64,000 bases of DNA, from positions 83,979 to 147,978 of the forward strand of contig QHNH01000016.1 in assembly GCA_003218375.1 (NCBI GenBank). The letters are read 5' to 3'. A model generated the notes under the pieces. That model was not told where the DNA came from. It searched no databases and saw nothing but the letters and a program-made list of their open reading frames with translations. Made by a program: the position numbers and the translations under genes. Below, piece by piece: positions 16,048 to 25,828 of this stretch. The stretch's first letter is position 1; each line of letters starts with the position of its first letter. Source of the DNA: Verrucomicrobiota bacterium (GTDB lineage: Bacteria > Verrucomicrobiota > Verrucomicrobiia > Chthoniobacterales > UBA10450).

Positions 16048-19000
16048 CTATTGAATGAAGTAAACTTCAACAACGCCAATGCCCGAGGCATCACCCTTTC
16101 CGCGCACCTGCGCGGTGTATTGACCAGCGGGTATCGTCGCAATCAACGCGGCTTCCAAATCGTTTGACGGCTGGAGACCAAGGGATTCGAGTTCCTGTTT
16201 CTGGGTTGTTTTCCAATCATCGTTCTCCAGAACGATCCCGCCATTCTGGTCCCTTAGCTGAAGGGTCGTGTCTGGGAGGGCGTTGGAAATCCCAAAAGCA
16301 GTCAAGGAAGGGCCGATCGCGCGAATCACCGCTGTAACCGGGTGACTCTGGACAATGAAACCGGCGATCATGAGTTTGTCGCCTGGCTGAATTAATCCCC
16401 TCGTTGCGAAATTGGCCAGCCGGGCGGGCGATCCGGAGCTGAGGTCATACGCATCCACCAATCCCGTCCCGGTGGTGTCGTTCACTCCGCGCACAACCGC
16501 GGTATACGCGCCCGGCGCCAGGCTCGCGATAATGGCGGATTCGAGATCGTTGGTGGGCGCGAGCTGACTTGCGGCAATTTCCCCGGATTGGTCGCCACTG
16601 ATGAGACCGCCTACCTGAGTGATTTTCCAGTCGTTGTTTGTCGCCACCGTTGCGTTGTTGGCATCATGGATCTCGAGCGTCGGATTCGCCAGGGCGTCAC
16701 CGATGCCAAAAGCGGCGAGCGATGGACCAATGGCGCGGACCATGATTTTCTTAGTCGAGCCGGCCGGACCAGCGACGATAAAGCCCTCGATCAAAACATT
16801 CTCGCCGGTGCCCACCGGAAGGCGGGTAGATAGATTCCCGACCGTTGTCGTATCGAGCAAACGAATGAGCGATGGAGAAGCTATTCCGGTAGAACTGTAG
16901 GGGCCGCTCAACAGGAATGAGCCGTCAGGCTGGCGGGCGAGGCCCGCCGAGACCCGCGAATACTTGTCGCGAGTTGCAGGAGCGACGAAGGAAGTATCGA
17001 CCGAGCCGTTGGGGTTTACGGTGGTCAGGCCGGGCGCTGGGGTTCCGTTGAATGCCTCAAAGGTTCCCGAAACTAGAAGCTTCCCGTCGGCCTGCAACGC
17101 GATGTGATCGATGGTGGGAAAAAATACGGAGCTCTCCGTGGTTTGGGTCCATTGCGCGCCGCCGCCCGTGTTGAAGGTGTTATCAACCGTGCCGTCCGCC
17201 TGCAATCGGACAAGCCCCCGCGCCGGGGTTCCTTTGTAGGAAGTGAACTGGCCGGCTAGCACGATACGGCCATCGGGCTGAATCTGCGCATCAAGCACCG
17301 GGAAGCTGGCGGTCCATACGCCATCCGGGGGTTGAAGGGTCGAATTCTTCACCGGGTCATAGACGACGGGGAAGCTCTCGGTCAAATCGAATGGATCGAA
17401 AGTGGTTTCCGAAAAAGTGCCGTCGAACGAGCCATCGGCATTCAATCGAACGAGATGAAAGGTGCCGGAAGATACAAAATACTCGAACAGAATCTTGCCA
17501 TCCGGCTGCACGGCCAGGAGACGACTGCCGACATACATTTGGATCAGAAATCCCTGGGAATCGCGGATCACTTGCCCATCGCGAATGGAAGGGGGCACAC
17601 CGAAGGAGTCGACTTGACCATTTGCCAGGAGGCGTCCGAGGGAAGTGCCCAAGAGAGAATTGCCGTAGAGAGTCATCTGGGGATCCGTGCCGACGCAAAG
17701 GTAGACTTTTCCGTCGGGAGCGACCGCGGCTGTTTGGAATGGGAACGCGTGATTGGTGGCAAACGTGGTGTCCTCGGCCCCGTTTGGCTGCACCTTGCCA
17801 TAAACAGGGTTACCGTTGGCGTCCGTCCCATACACGAAAAAGTTGCCGTCGGGCAAACGCTCGAGCCCGTGAGCCGCGAAACCGTTGGTTAGGAACCGGC
17901 TTGGATCGGAACTCGAGAGGGTAAAAGTCGAATCGAGCGAGCCGTTGGGAAGGAGTCGCCCGAGGTTATAACTGATCGGAGGATGGACGATGTCGGCGAA
18001 GGTGACGAGAGTTGAGCCGTCGGCGAGCCGGGCGAAGGAGCTCGGCGCGGTCTCCATTCCAGTCCGATGGCTCGTGACGAAGGCGGAATCCAGGGTGCCG
18101 TCAGAGTTGATTCTCGCGACTCCGTAATGGGCATTAGTCGCAGCGCCCGGCGGATCGACGTCCGTGAATATGCCACCTACGAGAAGACGGCCATCGGAAT
18201 AGAGCTGCAGTGTTACAGGTGTTCCGGCTATCGCTGGAGTAAAGGTGGCGTCCAGGATGGAGGGCTGGCGAAAGCTGGTGTCTTTCGAGCCGTTGGTGTT
18301 TAAGCGGTAAATCGAATTGTTGATCACCGCGACAATTTTGCCGTCCGGCTGAAGCACTAGCTCACGCCCTGTGCTGATGCTTGTTACCACGCCCGCTGAG
18401 CTGAATGTGGAATCGACACTTCCATTGGTATTCAGCCGGAGCACGGCCATCCGCGGCGCGGCGCCTCCTGTTCCCACCCGGAAGTTTCCCGAGAGGATAA
18501 TCAGTCCGTCATTCTGGACAGCGATCGCCCGAACCCGAGTGCCAGAACTGTTCCGGGTAAAGCCTGTAGCCTGGAAAGAAGAATCGAGCGATCCATTCGC
18601 GTTGAGACGCGCCACTCCGGGATTGGCCACGCCATTAACACTGGTCAATGTGCCGCCGATCAAGACCTTTCCGTCCGACTGGATCGCGGCAGAATACACG
18701 AAGCCGTTAACAGTGACGGGCGCAAACGTCGCATCGACGGTCCCATCACTCATGAGCCGAACGATCCCATCGCGCGCATCGTTCCCGGCGAAGGTGGTAA
18801 AGTTGCCGGCGACGAGCACCTTTGCGTCGGGCTGGACCAGGATTTGATACACATCCGGAAAAGAATCGAAACCGCCAACAGTTTCCGGAGTGAAGCTGGA
18901 GTCGATAGACCCGTCTGGGTTCAGCCGAAGAATCTGTTCCGCGTCTTTGAAACCATAAAGATAGCGCGTGGCAGCGACGTAGAGCTTTCCACCCCCCGCG

Positions 19001-19308
19001 GGAGCGGCCGCGGTAACCGTCTTGTAAACGGGGTTGAAATTGAACGAGGTGTCCAGCGTGCCATCCGCGAAAAATCTGGTGATCGCACCAGTGTGCTGAT
19101 CTGTCAGGGTGTTGGGATCGAAATAGAGAAGATACTTTCCATCCGGAAGCAAAAGCGCGCGTTCCGGAAGGAAGGATTTGGCAAAGGATGGCGCATGAAA
19201 GTTTGGGTCGGGCGAAAGACCCGCGGCCTTGGCGGAGCCAGACGCTGCGAGGCCGCCGATTAAGGCAAGCACGAACTGAAGAAGGATCGGCGATTTTATG
19301 TTCATCAT
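16048..19308 (-). CDS. Secreted delta-60-repeat protein with two C-terminal beta domains
   Basis: A 1086-residue exported protein. Residues 1-28 are a signal peptide ending ASGSAKA. Residues about 35-830 contain roughly a dozen delta-60 repeats (VQPDGKVLVAGNFT...RLNxDGSxDxxF), which build a beta-propeller-like structure. Two homologous domains of about 110 residues follow, each with IMVRAIGPSLAAFGI or VIRAIGPSLTAFGI, a ND-W strand and a YTAVVRG/YTAQVRG strand. This plan is typical of large secreted Verrucomicrobial proteins. The function is unknown; adhesion or polymer binding is possible. Confidence 0.88.
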   Translation of the reverse strand: MMNIKSPILLQFVLALIGGLAASGSAKAAGLSPDPNFHAPSFAKSFLPERALLLPDGKYLLYFDPNTLTDQHTGAITRFFADGTLDTSFNFNPVYKTVTAAAPAGGGKLYVAATRYLYGFKDAEQILRLNPDGSIDSSFTPETVGGFDSFPDVYQILVQPDAKVLVAGNFTTFAGNDARDGIVRLMSDGTVDATFAPVTVNGFVYSAAIQSDGKVLIGGTLTSVNGVANPGVARLNANGSLDSSFQATGFTRNSSGTRVRAIAVQNDGLIILSGNFRVGTGGAAPRMAVLRLNTNGSVDSTFSSAGVVTSISTGRELVLQPDGKIVAVINNSIYRLNTNGSKDTSFRQPSILDATFTPAIAGTPVTLQLYSDGRLLVGGIFTDVDPPGAATNAHYGVARINSDGTLDSAFVTSHRTGMETAPSSFARLADGSTLVTFADIVHPPISYNLGRLLPNGSLDSTFTLSSSDPSRFLTNGFAAHGLERLPDGNFFVYGTDANGNPVYGKVQPNGAEDTTFATNHAFPFQTAAVAPDGKVYLCVGTDPQMTLYGNSLLGTSLGRLLANGQVDSFGVPPSIRDGQVIRDSQGFLIQMYVGSRLLAVQPDGKILFEYFVSSGTFHLVRLNADGSFDGTFSETTFDPFDLTESFPVVYDPVKNSTLQPPDGVWTASFPVLDAQIQPDGRIVLAGQFTSYKGTPARGLVRLQADGTVDNTFNTGGGAQWTQTTESSVFFPTIDHIALQADGKLLVSGTFEAFNGTPAPGLTTVNPNGSVDTSFVAPATRDKYSRVSAGLARQPDGSFLLSGPYSSTGIASPSLIRLLDTTTVGNLSTRLPVGTGENVLIEGFIVAGPAGSTKKIMVRAIGPSLAAFGIGDALANPTLEIHDANNATVATNNDWKITQVGGLISGDQSGEIAASQLAPTNDLESAIIASLAPGAYTAVVRGVNDTTGTGLVDAYDLSSGSPARLANFATRGLIQPGDKLMIAGFIVQSHPVTAVIRAIGPSLTAFGISNALPDTTLQLRDQNGGIVLENDDWKTTQKQELESLGLQPSNDLEAALIATIPAGQYTAQVRGKGDASGIGVVEVYFIQ

Positions 19309-19540
19309 TGGGGCTTCCTTATTGAAGTAATCACGAGGGGCGTGATCCGATGCTTGACAAGAGGGATTCGTATTTCGGGGGGATCAAGAGGGGACTGAAG
19401 GTCGATTTTCTAACATCGCTTTACGCGGAGTCAAAGGTTTTTTACGGATTGCAAATAATTTTGAAATCCGGAGGTCCGAGCTTGTCACCGATTCTTGGAT
19501 TGACTGGCGGATCGAGTGGCGCTGCGTAATCATTGCGACC

Positions 19541-20383
19541 GTGCAAGTTGTGCCATGTGTTGCGGACGCTGTTGCGGAGGCACGCAAGAAGGCGAAGCGA
19601 CGTGTCCTCGTGCCGACTATGGGGGCACTTCATCGCGGCCATGGCGAATTGATCCGGATCGCGCGTGACGCGGCCGGGCCGACCGGCGAAGTGGCGGTCA
19701 GCATTTTCGTTAATCCGCTGCAATTTGCGCCGGGTGGCGATTACGAGAAATATCCGCGGCCGGAAGAGATCGACGACGAGTTTTGCCGGAACGCCGGCGT
19801 GGATATTTTGTTTCGGCCGTCGGTCGAGGAGATGTACGCCGCCGATTTCTCCATTTCGGTCGAGGAGAATTCGCTCGCGAACATGCTGGAAGGCAAGTCG
19901 CGGCCCGGACATTTCCGCGGCGTCTGCACGGTGGTGACGAAGTTGTTTCATTTGCTTTCGCCCGATGCTGCTGTCTTCGGCGAGAAAGATTTTCAACAGC
20001 TGGCCATCATTCGCCGAATGGTGCGCGACTTGAATTTTCCAGTCGAAATCATCGGGGCGCCGACCGTGCGCGAGGCGGATGGACTGGCCTGTAGCTCTCG
20101 CAATCAGTACCTGACCGCAGTCGAACGCGAACAGGCGCCAGTGCTGCAACGAGCTTTGCAGGCTGCTCGGAATTTGATGGCGCAGGGCGAGCGATCCTCG
20201 GAGAAGATCCTGGCCGCGACGCGCGAGGTCATCGCGGCGGCGCCGCTGGCGCGGATCGATTACCTCGAAATCGTGAATGCGGAGACGCTCCAGCCGGCGA
20301 ATGAAGCCGGCCCCGATTCGCTCATCGCGGTGGCGGCGTTTTTCGGGAAGACTCGGCTGATCGATAACCTGCGCCTTTCGTGA
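19541..20383 (+). CDS. panC: Pantothenate synthetase
   Basis: A 280-residue enzyme of normal length that condenses pantoate with beta-alanine using ATP, the last step to pantothenate and so CoA. Landmarks are PTMGALHRGH with the HxGH nucleotide motif, VSIFVNPLQFAPGGDYEKYPR, GEKDFQQLAIIRRM and the KMSKS-like SSRNQYL. The start is a GTG at 19541. The stop overlaps the start of nadB as GTGA, so the two genes are translationally coupled. Both enzymes draw on aspartate-derived precursors. Confidence 0.96.
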   Translation: MQVVPCVADAVAEARKKAKRRVLVPTMGALHRGHGELIRIARDAAGPTGEVAVSIFVNPLQFAPGGDYEKYPRPEEIDDEFCRNAGVDILFRPSVEEMYAADFSISVEENSLANMLEGKSRPGHFRGVCTVVTKLFHLLSPDAAVFGEKDFQQLAIIRRMVRDLNFPVEIIGAPTVREADGLACSSRNQYLTAVEREQAPVLQRALQAARNLMAQGERSSEKILAATREVIAAAPLARIDYLEIVNAETLQPANEAGPDSLIAVAAFFGKTRLIDNLRLS

Positions 20384-21978
20384 AGCAATACGATTTCGTC
20401 GTGATCGGCAGCGGCATCGCCGGACTGACGTTTGCCTTGAAAGCGGCGAAGCACGGTTCTGTCGCCGTCATCACGAAACGGAAGGGAGTCGATTCGAACA
20501 CGGCGTGGGCGCAGGGCGGTATCGCTTGCGTGACCAGCGACGAAGATTCATTCGAGCTGCACGTGGCCGATACGCTCGAAGCCGGGGCCGGCCTGTGTGA
20601 TGAAGCAGCGGTGCGGACAATCGTGATGGAAGGACCGACGCGGGTCCGCGAACTCATCGAGCTTGGCTTGCATTTCGACGACCGCGAAATCGGCGGGCAT
20701 CGCGAGCCCGATCTCGGCCGTGAGGGCGGCCACTCGAAGCGGCGCGTTTTGCATGTCCAGGACGTGACCGGTTTGGAAATTGAAAAAACGCTGCTGCGCG
20801 AGCTGGAGCGCGCGCCGCAGGTGGAGCTGCTCGAAAACCACATGGCCGTCGATCTGATCACGGCGGGCAAACTCGGCTTTGCGACCGTAGATCGTTGTCT
20901 CGGCGTTTACGTGCTCGATGAACGAAGCGGTGAAGTAGAAACGATCCGGACCGATCGGCTCGTCCTGGCTACTGGCGGTTGCGGGAAAGTTTATCTCTAC
21001 ACAACGAATCCCGACATCGCGACGGGTGATGGCGTGGCGATGGCCTGGAGGGCCGGCGCGGTCATCGCGAACATGGAATTCATCCAGTTCCATCCCACCT
21101 GCCTTTTCCATCCGCTCGCGAAATCGTTCCTGATCTCCGAGGCGGTCCGGGGCGAGGGAGGCATTCTGCGGAACGACCGGGGCGAAGATTTCATGGAACG
21201 CTATCACCCCCAGCGCTCGCTCGCGCCCCGCGATATCGTCGCGCGCGCGATCGATGCCGAGATGAAGCGCTCCGGATCGAAGTGCGTCTTTCTGGATATC
21301 ACCCATCGTTCGCCGGAATTTTTGAAGGAGCGCTTCCCGCATATTTACGAGACCTGCCTGCGGTTCGGAGTCGATATGGCGAAACAACCGATCCCGGTCG
21401 TGCCAGCGGCCCATTATCAATGTGGCGGGGTCAAGACCGACGTAAACGGCGCGACGACGTTGCCGGGATTGTATGCGATCGGCGAGGTGGCCTCGACGGG
21501 TCTGCACGGGGCAAATCGGCTCGCCAGTAATTCGCTTCTGGAGGGATTGGTGATAGCGCATCGGGCCTGCGACGCGCTGCTGCGCGAACAGCCCACCTCA
21601 CACGCCGCGCGCGCGATCGCGCTGCCGGAATGGGAATCGGGCGATGTCCAGAACGTCGACGAGCTGGTGGTGATCTATCACAACTGGGACGAAATCCGGC
21701 GCCTGATGTGGGATTACGTCGGAATCGTCCGGACCGAGAAACGTCTCCAGCGAGCGAGCGCCCGATTACGCAATCTCCAGCGGGAAATCCGCGAGTTTTA
21801 CTGGAATTTCAAGGTCTCCGTCGACTTGCTGGAGCTGCGCAACCTGGCCACGGTCGCGGCCCTGATCGTCGATTCCGCGCTGAGCCGGAAAGAAAGCCGC
21901 GGTCTCCATTTCACCCTCGATTATCCGGAGCTGGCGGACGCGCGCTTCAAGCGCGACACCGTGATTAGCCGCAACTGA
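20380..21978 (+). CDS. nadB: L-aspartate oxidase
   Basis: A 532-residue flavoprotein that oxidises aspartate to iminoaspartate, the first step of bacterial NAD synthesis. The N-terminus has the FAD-binding GSGIAGL. The succinate dehydrogenase/fumarate reductase-like core includes TAWAQGGIA, EFIQFHPTCL, HYQCGGVKTDVNG and GEVASTGLHGANRLASNSLLE. The helical C-terminal domain is complete. The start is a GTG overlapping the panC stop by four bases. nadA and nadC are not in the window. Confidence 0.96.
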   Translation: MKQYDFVVIGSGIAGLTFALKAAKHGSVAVITKRKGVDSNTAWAQGGIACVTSDEDSFELHVADTLEAGAGLCDEAAVRTIVMEGPTRVRELIELGLHFDDREIGGHREPDLGREGGHSKRRVLHVQDVTGLEIEKTLLRELERAPQVELLENHMAVDLITAGKLGFATVDRCLGVYVLDERSGEVETIRTDRLVLATGGCGKVYLYTTNPDIATGDGVAMAWRAGAVIANMEFIQFHPTCLFHPLAKSFLISEAVRGEGGILRNDRGEDFMERYHPQRSLAPRDIVARAIDAEMKRSGSKCVFLDITHRSPEFLKERFPHIYETCLRFGVDMAKQPIPVVPAAHYQCGGVKTDVNGATTLPGLYAIGEVASTGLHGANRLASNSLLEGLVIAHRACDALLREQPTSHAARAIALPEWESGDVQNVDELVVIYHNWDEIRRLMWDYVGIVRTEKRLQRASARLRNLQREIREFYWNFKVSVDLLELRNLATVAALIVDSALSRKESRGLHFTLDYPELADARFKRDTVISRN

Positions 21979-22095
21979 GGCTGGCCTGCTTGTTGCTAAA
22001 GAATAGGCGCGGAAAAAGAACCGGTCGGCGGGAGCTCGGGAAAAGGCTTGCCGAACCGCGACTTTTCGCCTAAAACTCCTGCGCCAATTGTCTCA

Positions 22096-22923
22096 ATGAG
22101 AAGGTTTTTCGCTCTCCTGCCCCTCGTCCTGATCGCCGCGTGGTCGGTTCGCGCCCAGTCGCCTTACGAGAGCAGCGCGGACTTTGCCAAATACGCGATG
22201 AAGCTCCGGGAGCAGGCGCTCCTGAAAGTGGAGCCGCAGGTTTTCGTTCCCACCACCTCGCGCACGAGCATGACGCGCTTCGCCTGGAAGGCTAACATCG
22301 TCACCACCGTTTTCTGGATTGGCGAAGCGGCCGGCGGCAACAACCCGGTGCCGAATGTGAAAAGTTCGTGGGACGCCAACTGGACCTCGAATTACGGCGG
22401 GTTCGATACGCCCGAGGCCGGCTCGCGGAAGAACTACATCCCGGTCTCGTTCGTCCCGCGGCAGAATCCATTTTATTGCGCGCTGCCTTACAACGACGTG
22501 ACTCACGGCCAGTTCAAACCGGAAGCGGCGCTGGTGATTCCCTGGTTCAAGCAAGCCTACTCCGAGCCGGGCCGATCGGTTTGCAAAGACCGCTGGCTCG
22601 CGATCCGCAAGGGTAACCGGACCGCCTACGCGCAATGGGAAGATTGCGGCCCGTTCCGCACCGACCATTTCCAGTACGTCTTCCAGAACGAACGGCCAAA
22701 GCCGAACCTGAACCGCGGCGCCGGCCTCGATGTTTCGCCGGCGGTGCGCGATTACCTTGGCCTTTCACCCACGGACGTGACCGATTGGCAGTTCGTGGAA
22801 GTGCGCGATGTGCCGCCCGGACCGTGGCGGAACTTCGGCGACAACAATCATTTCGTCATCGCCAAGCGCCAGGCCGAGCAACGCATCGTCCAGGAAGCGA
22901 CCGACAAGAAAAAGAAAGAGTAG
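22096..22923 (+). CDS. Exported protein of unknown function, possible double-psi beta-barrel
   Basis: A 275-residue protein from the ATG at 22096, which begins a clean signal peptide (MRRFFALLPLVLIAAWSVRA, then QSPYES). The mature part has several aromatic-rich strands. Its best motif is WEDCGPF...GLDVSPAVRDYLGL..TDVTDWQFV (about residues 193-245), which recalls the Asp-Cys-Gly-Pro and fold-closing strands of RlpA-like double-psi barrels, although I cannot confirm the fold. A Lys-rich tail ends the protein. It stands alone between nadB and a convergent GTPase gene. Confidence 0.65.
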   Translation: MRRFFALLPLVLIAAWSVRAQSPYESSADFAKYAMKLREQALLKVEPQVFVPTTSRTSMTRFAWKANIVTTVFWIGEAAGGNNPVPNVKSSWDANWTSNYGGFDTPEAGSRKNYIPVSFVPRQNPFYCALPYNDVTHGQFKPEAALVIPWFKQAYSEPGRSVCKDRWLAIRKGNRTAYAQWEDCGPFRTDHFQYVFQNERPKPNLNRGAGLDVSPAVRDYLGLSPTDVTDWQFVEVRDVPPGPWRNFGDNNHFVIAKRQAEQRIVQEATDKKKKE

Positions 22924-22926
22924 TTC

Positions 22927-22994
22927 CTCAAGGAGCGGCGGTCTCCAGTCCGCCGAACCCATACAACGGCGGTTTGTAAACCGCCGCTCCTTGA
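22927..22994. repeat. Paired inverted element, GGAGCGGCGGT type
   Basis: The left end TCAAGGAGCGGCGGT (22927-22941) is the exact inverse of the right end (22980-22994). Each arm also contains its own small hairpin, CGGCGG...CCGCCG. It fills the spacer between two convergent genes and is a plausible bidirectional terminator. Confidence 0.75.
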
Positions 22995-22997
22995 AAA

Positions 22998-24725
22998 TCA
23001 GCTAGCTACTCCAAGCCGTCGGCGCAATCCGCCGAGCAGTTCCTTTAGCCCGTCGGCCTGCTCCACCAACGGCTCGTAACGCTTCCGTTCCGTAATGCAG
23101 AATGCGGCCAGCGGTTCGAACGCGACCGCGGTCTCTTTGTAGAACAGATCGATCGTGTGCCGCATCTGTTGCTCGATCGCGTTGACCAGATCGTCGCGTT
23201 TCTTTTCCATCTCTCTCTCGTAGGCCGCCAGGATTTTCCGCCGCTGGGCGAACGCCACGATCGTTCCGAAGATCGCGGCGGACGCGGCGAGCACGCCGGT
23301 TACATCGGCTACCGAAGCGCTGCTCATCGCCACGATTACCGTTATGATTCCGCCCGCTGCCGCGATTCCCGCGGGCAGGCGCAGCCACGCCGCGGTCTGC
23401 CGGAACATTTGCGCCAGTTGTTCCTCGATTGCCTTACCCGCCACGCGCTCGACCAGCGTCAGCTGGATCGATTGCAAGAGCTCGCGGCGCTGGCGTGCGA
23501 AATCGGGGATTGTCTTGCGCACCCGGGTTTTCCCTTCGGAAGCAAACTGCGCCTCGATCGCGTCCTGGAGCTGCGGCCAAAGGCTGCGCAGGTCCGTCTC
23601 GAGTAATTGGACCGCGTTCTCCACCTGCGGCTCGACCGTTTGCCGCAGCTTCGCTTCCACTTCGGTTTGGAAATCGTGTTGCCATTGGGTGCGGCTCCAA
23701 ACCAGCCGCCAAGTTTTCCAGAAGCTGAGCTTTTCCTCGAGCACGCGCGTTCCCTGCCGCGCGCATTCGCGGCAGGCCTGCTCAACGCCGCGCAAAAACC
23801 CGGCCACTTGCCGCAGGGTCTGGTCTTTCCGCACCTGCAGAAACTCGTTCACGCGCCCGAGATGTTTTTCGTCGCGCGCGATCGTCTCCATCGAGCCGTG
23901 AATTTCGTCCGCTACCTCGTCTAGAATTATGCCCGCGGTCGAAGCGGTCGATTGCAGTTTGACAAAACGCACGCCCGACTCGGTGACCATCCGGTTGATC
24001 TGTTCTTCGAGTGGTCCGAATCCGCTCTCGCGCCAGAGCTCTTCCTTGGCGACAGCGGTTGTCTTTGCAAGGAGGGCCTTGCGCGCCGACACCGAAAAGA
24101 TCGGCGGCGCGAACCCGAGCTTTCGCATCGCCGTGTCCTGGAGATGGCGATGAATGACTTCGATCTCGGAGCTATCCCGGAGATCGGCCTGCTGCAATAC
24201 GAACACGACATTCTTCAGCCACTTTTTCTGGACGAGATCGAGCAACTGCCAGCCCGATTGCGACCACGGATTGGTGACAGAAAAAACGAAAAGAACGATG
24301 TCGGCGCGCGGGACGAAGCTCTCGGTGATCGTCTGGTGCTCCGGCACCATCGTGTTGGTTCCGGGCGTATCGACGACGTTGAAGTCCTGCAGGAACCGAA
24401 TCGGCAGATAGCGCTCCGTGAGTTGTGCCGAAACGTCGACCGACTTTTCCTCCGTGCCGTGGCGAAAAATGTAAACCCGGTCCGTCGCCGGGAGCACATC
24501 GACCTTCGCGAACTCCTGGCCGAAAAGCGCATTCAAGAGCGACGATTTTCCCGCCTTCACCTCGCCGACGACGACGAACAGCAACGGCTCGCGAATGTCG
24601 GTCAGCAAGCCATGCAGGGTATCGAGCGTGGCCGGATCGCGTCGCATCTCCGAGTTAAGCCGCAACAGTTTACCGAGCGCAGTTTCGAGCTCGGTCCGAA
24701 GCTGCAGATAATTATCGGCGATCAT
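22998..24725 (-). CDS. Bacterial dynamin-like GTPase
   Basis: A 575-residue large GTPase. G1 is GEVKAGKSS (54-62), switch I has the LPATD Thr around residue 81 and G3 is DTPGTN (119-124). A VLQQAD segment stands where G4 is expected, so guanine specificity is unusual. Long helices (about 260-430 and 485-575) form the stalk. Two adjacent hydrophobic stretches (about 435-480) would insert in the membrane. Such proteins remodel or tether membranes. Its partner gene, often found beside it, is not present here. Confidence 0.85.
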   Translation of the reverse strand: MIADNYLQLRTELETALGKLLRLNSEMRRDPATLDTLHGLLTDIREPLLFVVVGEVKAGKSSLLNALFGQEFAKVDVLPATDRVYIFRHGTEEKSVDVSAQLTERYLPIRFLQDFNVVDTPGTNTMVPEHQTITESFVPRADIVLFVFSVTNPWSQSGWQLLDLVQKKWLKNVVFVLQQADLRDSSEIEVIHRHLQDTAMRKLGFAPPIFSVSARKALLAKTTAVAKEELWRESGFGPLEEQINRMVTESGVRFVKLQSTASTAGIILDEVADEIHGSMETIARDEKHLGRVNEFLQVRKDQTLRQVAGFLRGVEQACRECARQGTRVLEEKLSFWKTWRLVWSRTQWQHDFQTEVEAKLRQTVEPQVENAVQLLETDLRSLWPQLQDAIEAQFASEGKTRVRKTIPDFARQRRELLQSIQLTLVERVAGKAIEEQLAQMFRQTAAWLRLPAGIAAAGGIITVIVAMSSASVADVTGVLAASAAIFGTIVAFAQRRKILAAYEREMEKKRDDLVNAIEQQMRHTIDLFYKETAVAFEPLAAFCITERKRYEPLVEQADGLKELLGGLRRRLGVAS

Positions 24726-24740
24726 GCCGGTCGCCTGACT

Positions 24741-25571
24741 TCAAGGCGTAATCGTTGTGTCGGGCGGCGATGCGCTCGCTGTCGGGCTCGCCGCGGGCAG
24801 CGCGCGCGTCGCGGAAGGGGAGGGCGTCGGTTTCGGCGGAATCGGAGTCGCCATGCTGAGTAATTCCGTAACCGTGACCGACTTGAATCCCTTCTTCATC
24901 AGCTGATCAAACGTTGCCGGCATCGCCTCGATCGTCGGCGGATGGATGTCGTGAGATAATACAATTGAGCCGGCCTTCGTTTCCTTGAGAATACGCGCAG
25001 TCACCACGCTCGGTCCGGGCCGCTTCCAATCGAGCGGATCCACGTCCCAGAGGATGATGCGGTAGCCAAACTCATCATGGATCCACTTTTTTTGGCGGGC
25101 CGTAATCGATCCGTAGGGCGGACGCATTAGCGTAGGTTTTTTTCCAGTGGCAGCCACGATGGCGTCTTCGGTCTTTTGCAGTTCGCGACGCACTCCTTCA
25201 TCCGACATCTTGCCGAAATTCGGATGCGACCAGGAATGATTTCCAATCTCGTGTCCTTCGCGGACGGCCCGCTTCAAGACGTCGGGATGGTCTGCGGCAT
25301 TTTGGCCGACGACGAAAAACGTGGCCTTGAGATGCCGCGCCGCGAGGAGATCGAGCAACTTCGGAGTCAGAGTGGCATTCGGGCCGTCATCGAAAGTCAG
25401 CGCGATGAAAGGCCCATCGACATGGACGGAATTGAAAGTGATTGCCGGTTCGGCAGGGGTCGGCGATGCCTTTGGTTTAGTCGGGACCGCGGGCTTCGTT
25501 TCCTCCGCGAAGGAGACTTGCGCGAGCAACAAAACAAGCGCGCCAAGTGCGATGAATTTTCGAAAAAACAT
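24741..25571 (-). CDS. Polysaccharide deacetylase (NodB family), exported
   Basis: A 276-residue protein with an N-terminal signal peptide (FIALGALVLLLAQVSFA) and a Pro/Thr-rich linker. The NodB domain has all five motifs: TFDDGP with the metal Asp, HEIGNHSWSHPNF with the two metal His residues, RPPYGS, DVDPLDW and LSHDIHP. It removes acetyl groups from an N-acetylated glycan, most likely peptidoglycan or an exopolysaccharide. A low-complexity Pro/Ser tail ends it. It lies upstream of the dynamin gene with a 15-base spacer. Confidence 0.92.
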   Translation of the reverse strand: MFFRKFIALGALVLLLAQVSFAEETKPAVPTKPKASPTPAEPAITFNSVHVDGPFIALTFDDGPNATLTPKLLDLLAARHLKATFFVVGQNAADHPDVLKRAVREGHEIGNHSWSHPNFGKMSDEGVRRELQKTEDAIVAATGKKPTLMRPPYGSITARQKKWIHDEFGYRIILWDVDPLDWKRPGPSVVTARILKETKAGSIVLSHDIHPPTIEAMPATFDQLMKKGFKSVTVTELLSMATPIPPKPTPSPSATRALPAASPTASASPPDTTITP

Positions 25572-25828
25572 GGAGACGATAGGCGAGAGCGGAAAACTTG
25601 GGTCTATCTAGCAGAGCCGACCTGCAACGCAAGCCACCGCGCGGATGCGCCGCGGGGAGGGCCAAAATCCATCGCGCAAACGAATCTCAAACCAAGCAAT
25701 GTTTCCCGACATAATCCGCAATCGTGGCAGTTATCCTGCTGAAACTAAGTCATGACTCACTCCGCCTGAGCGAAGTGGCGCCGGTGCGCGGGTGAGGCCG
25801 GCGCCCACGTCGGTTTGGCTTCTCCTGA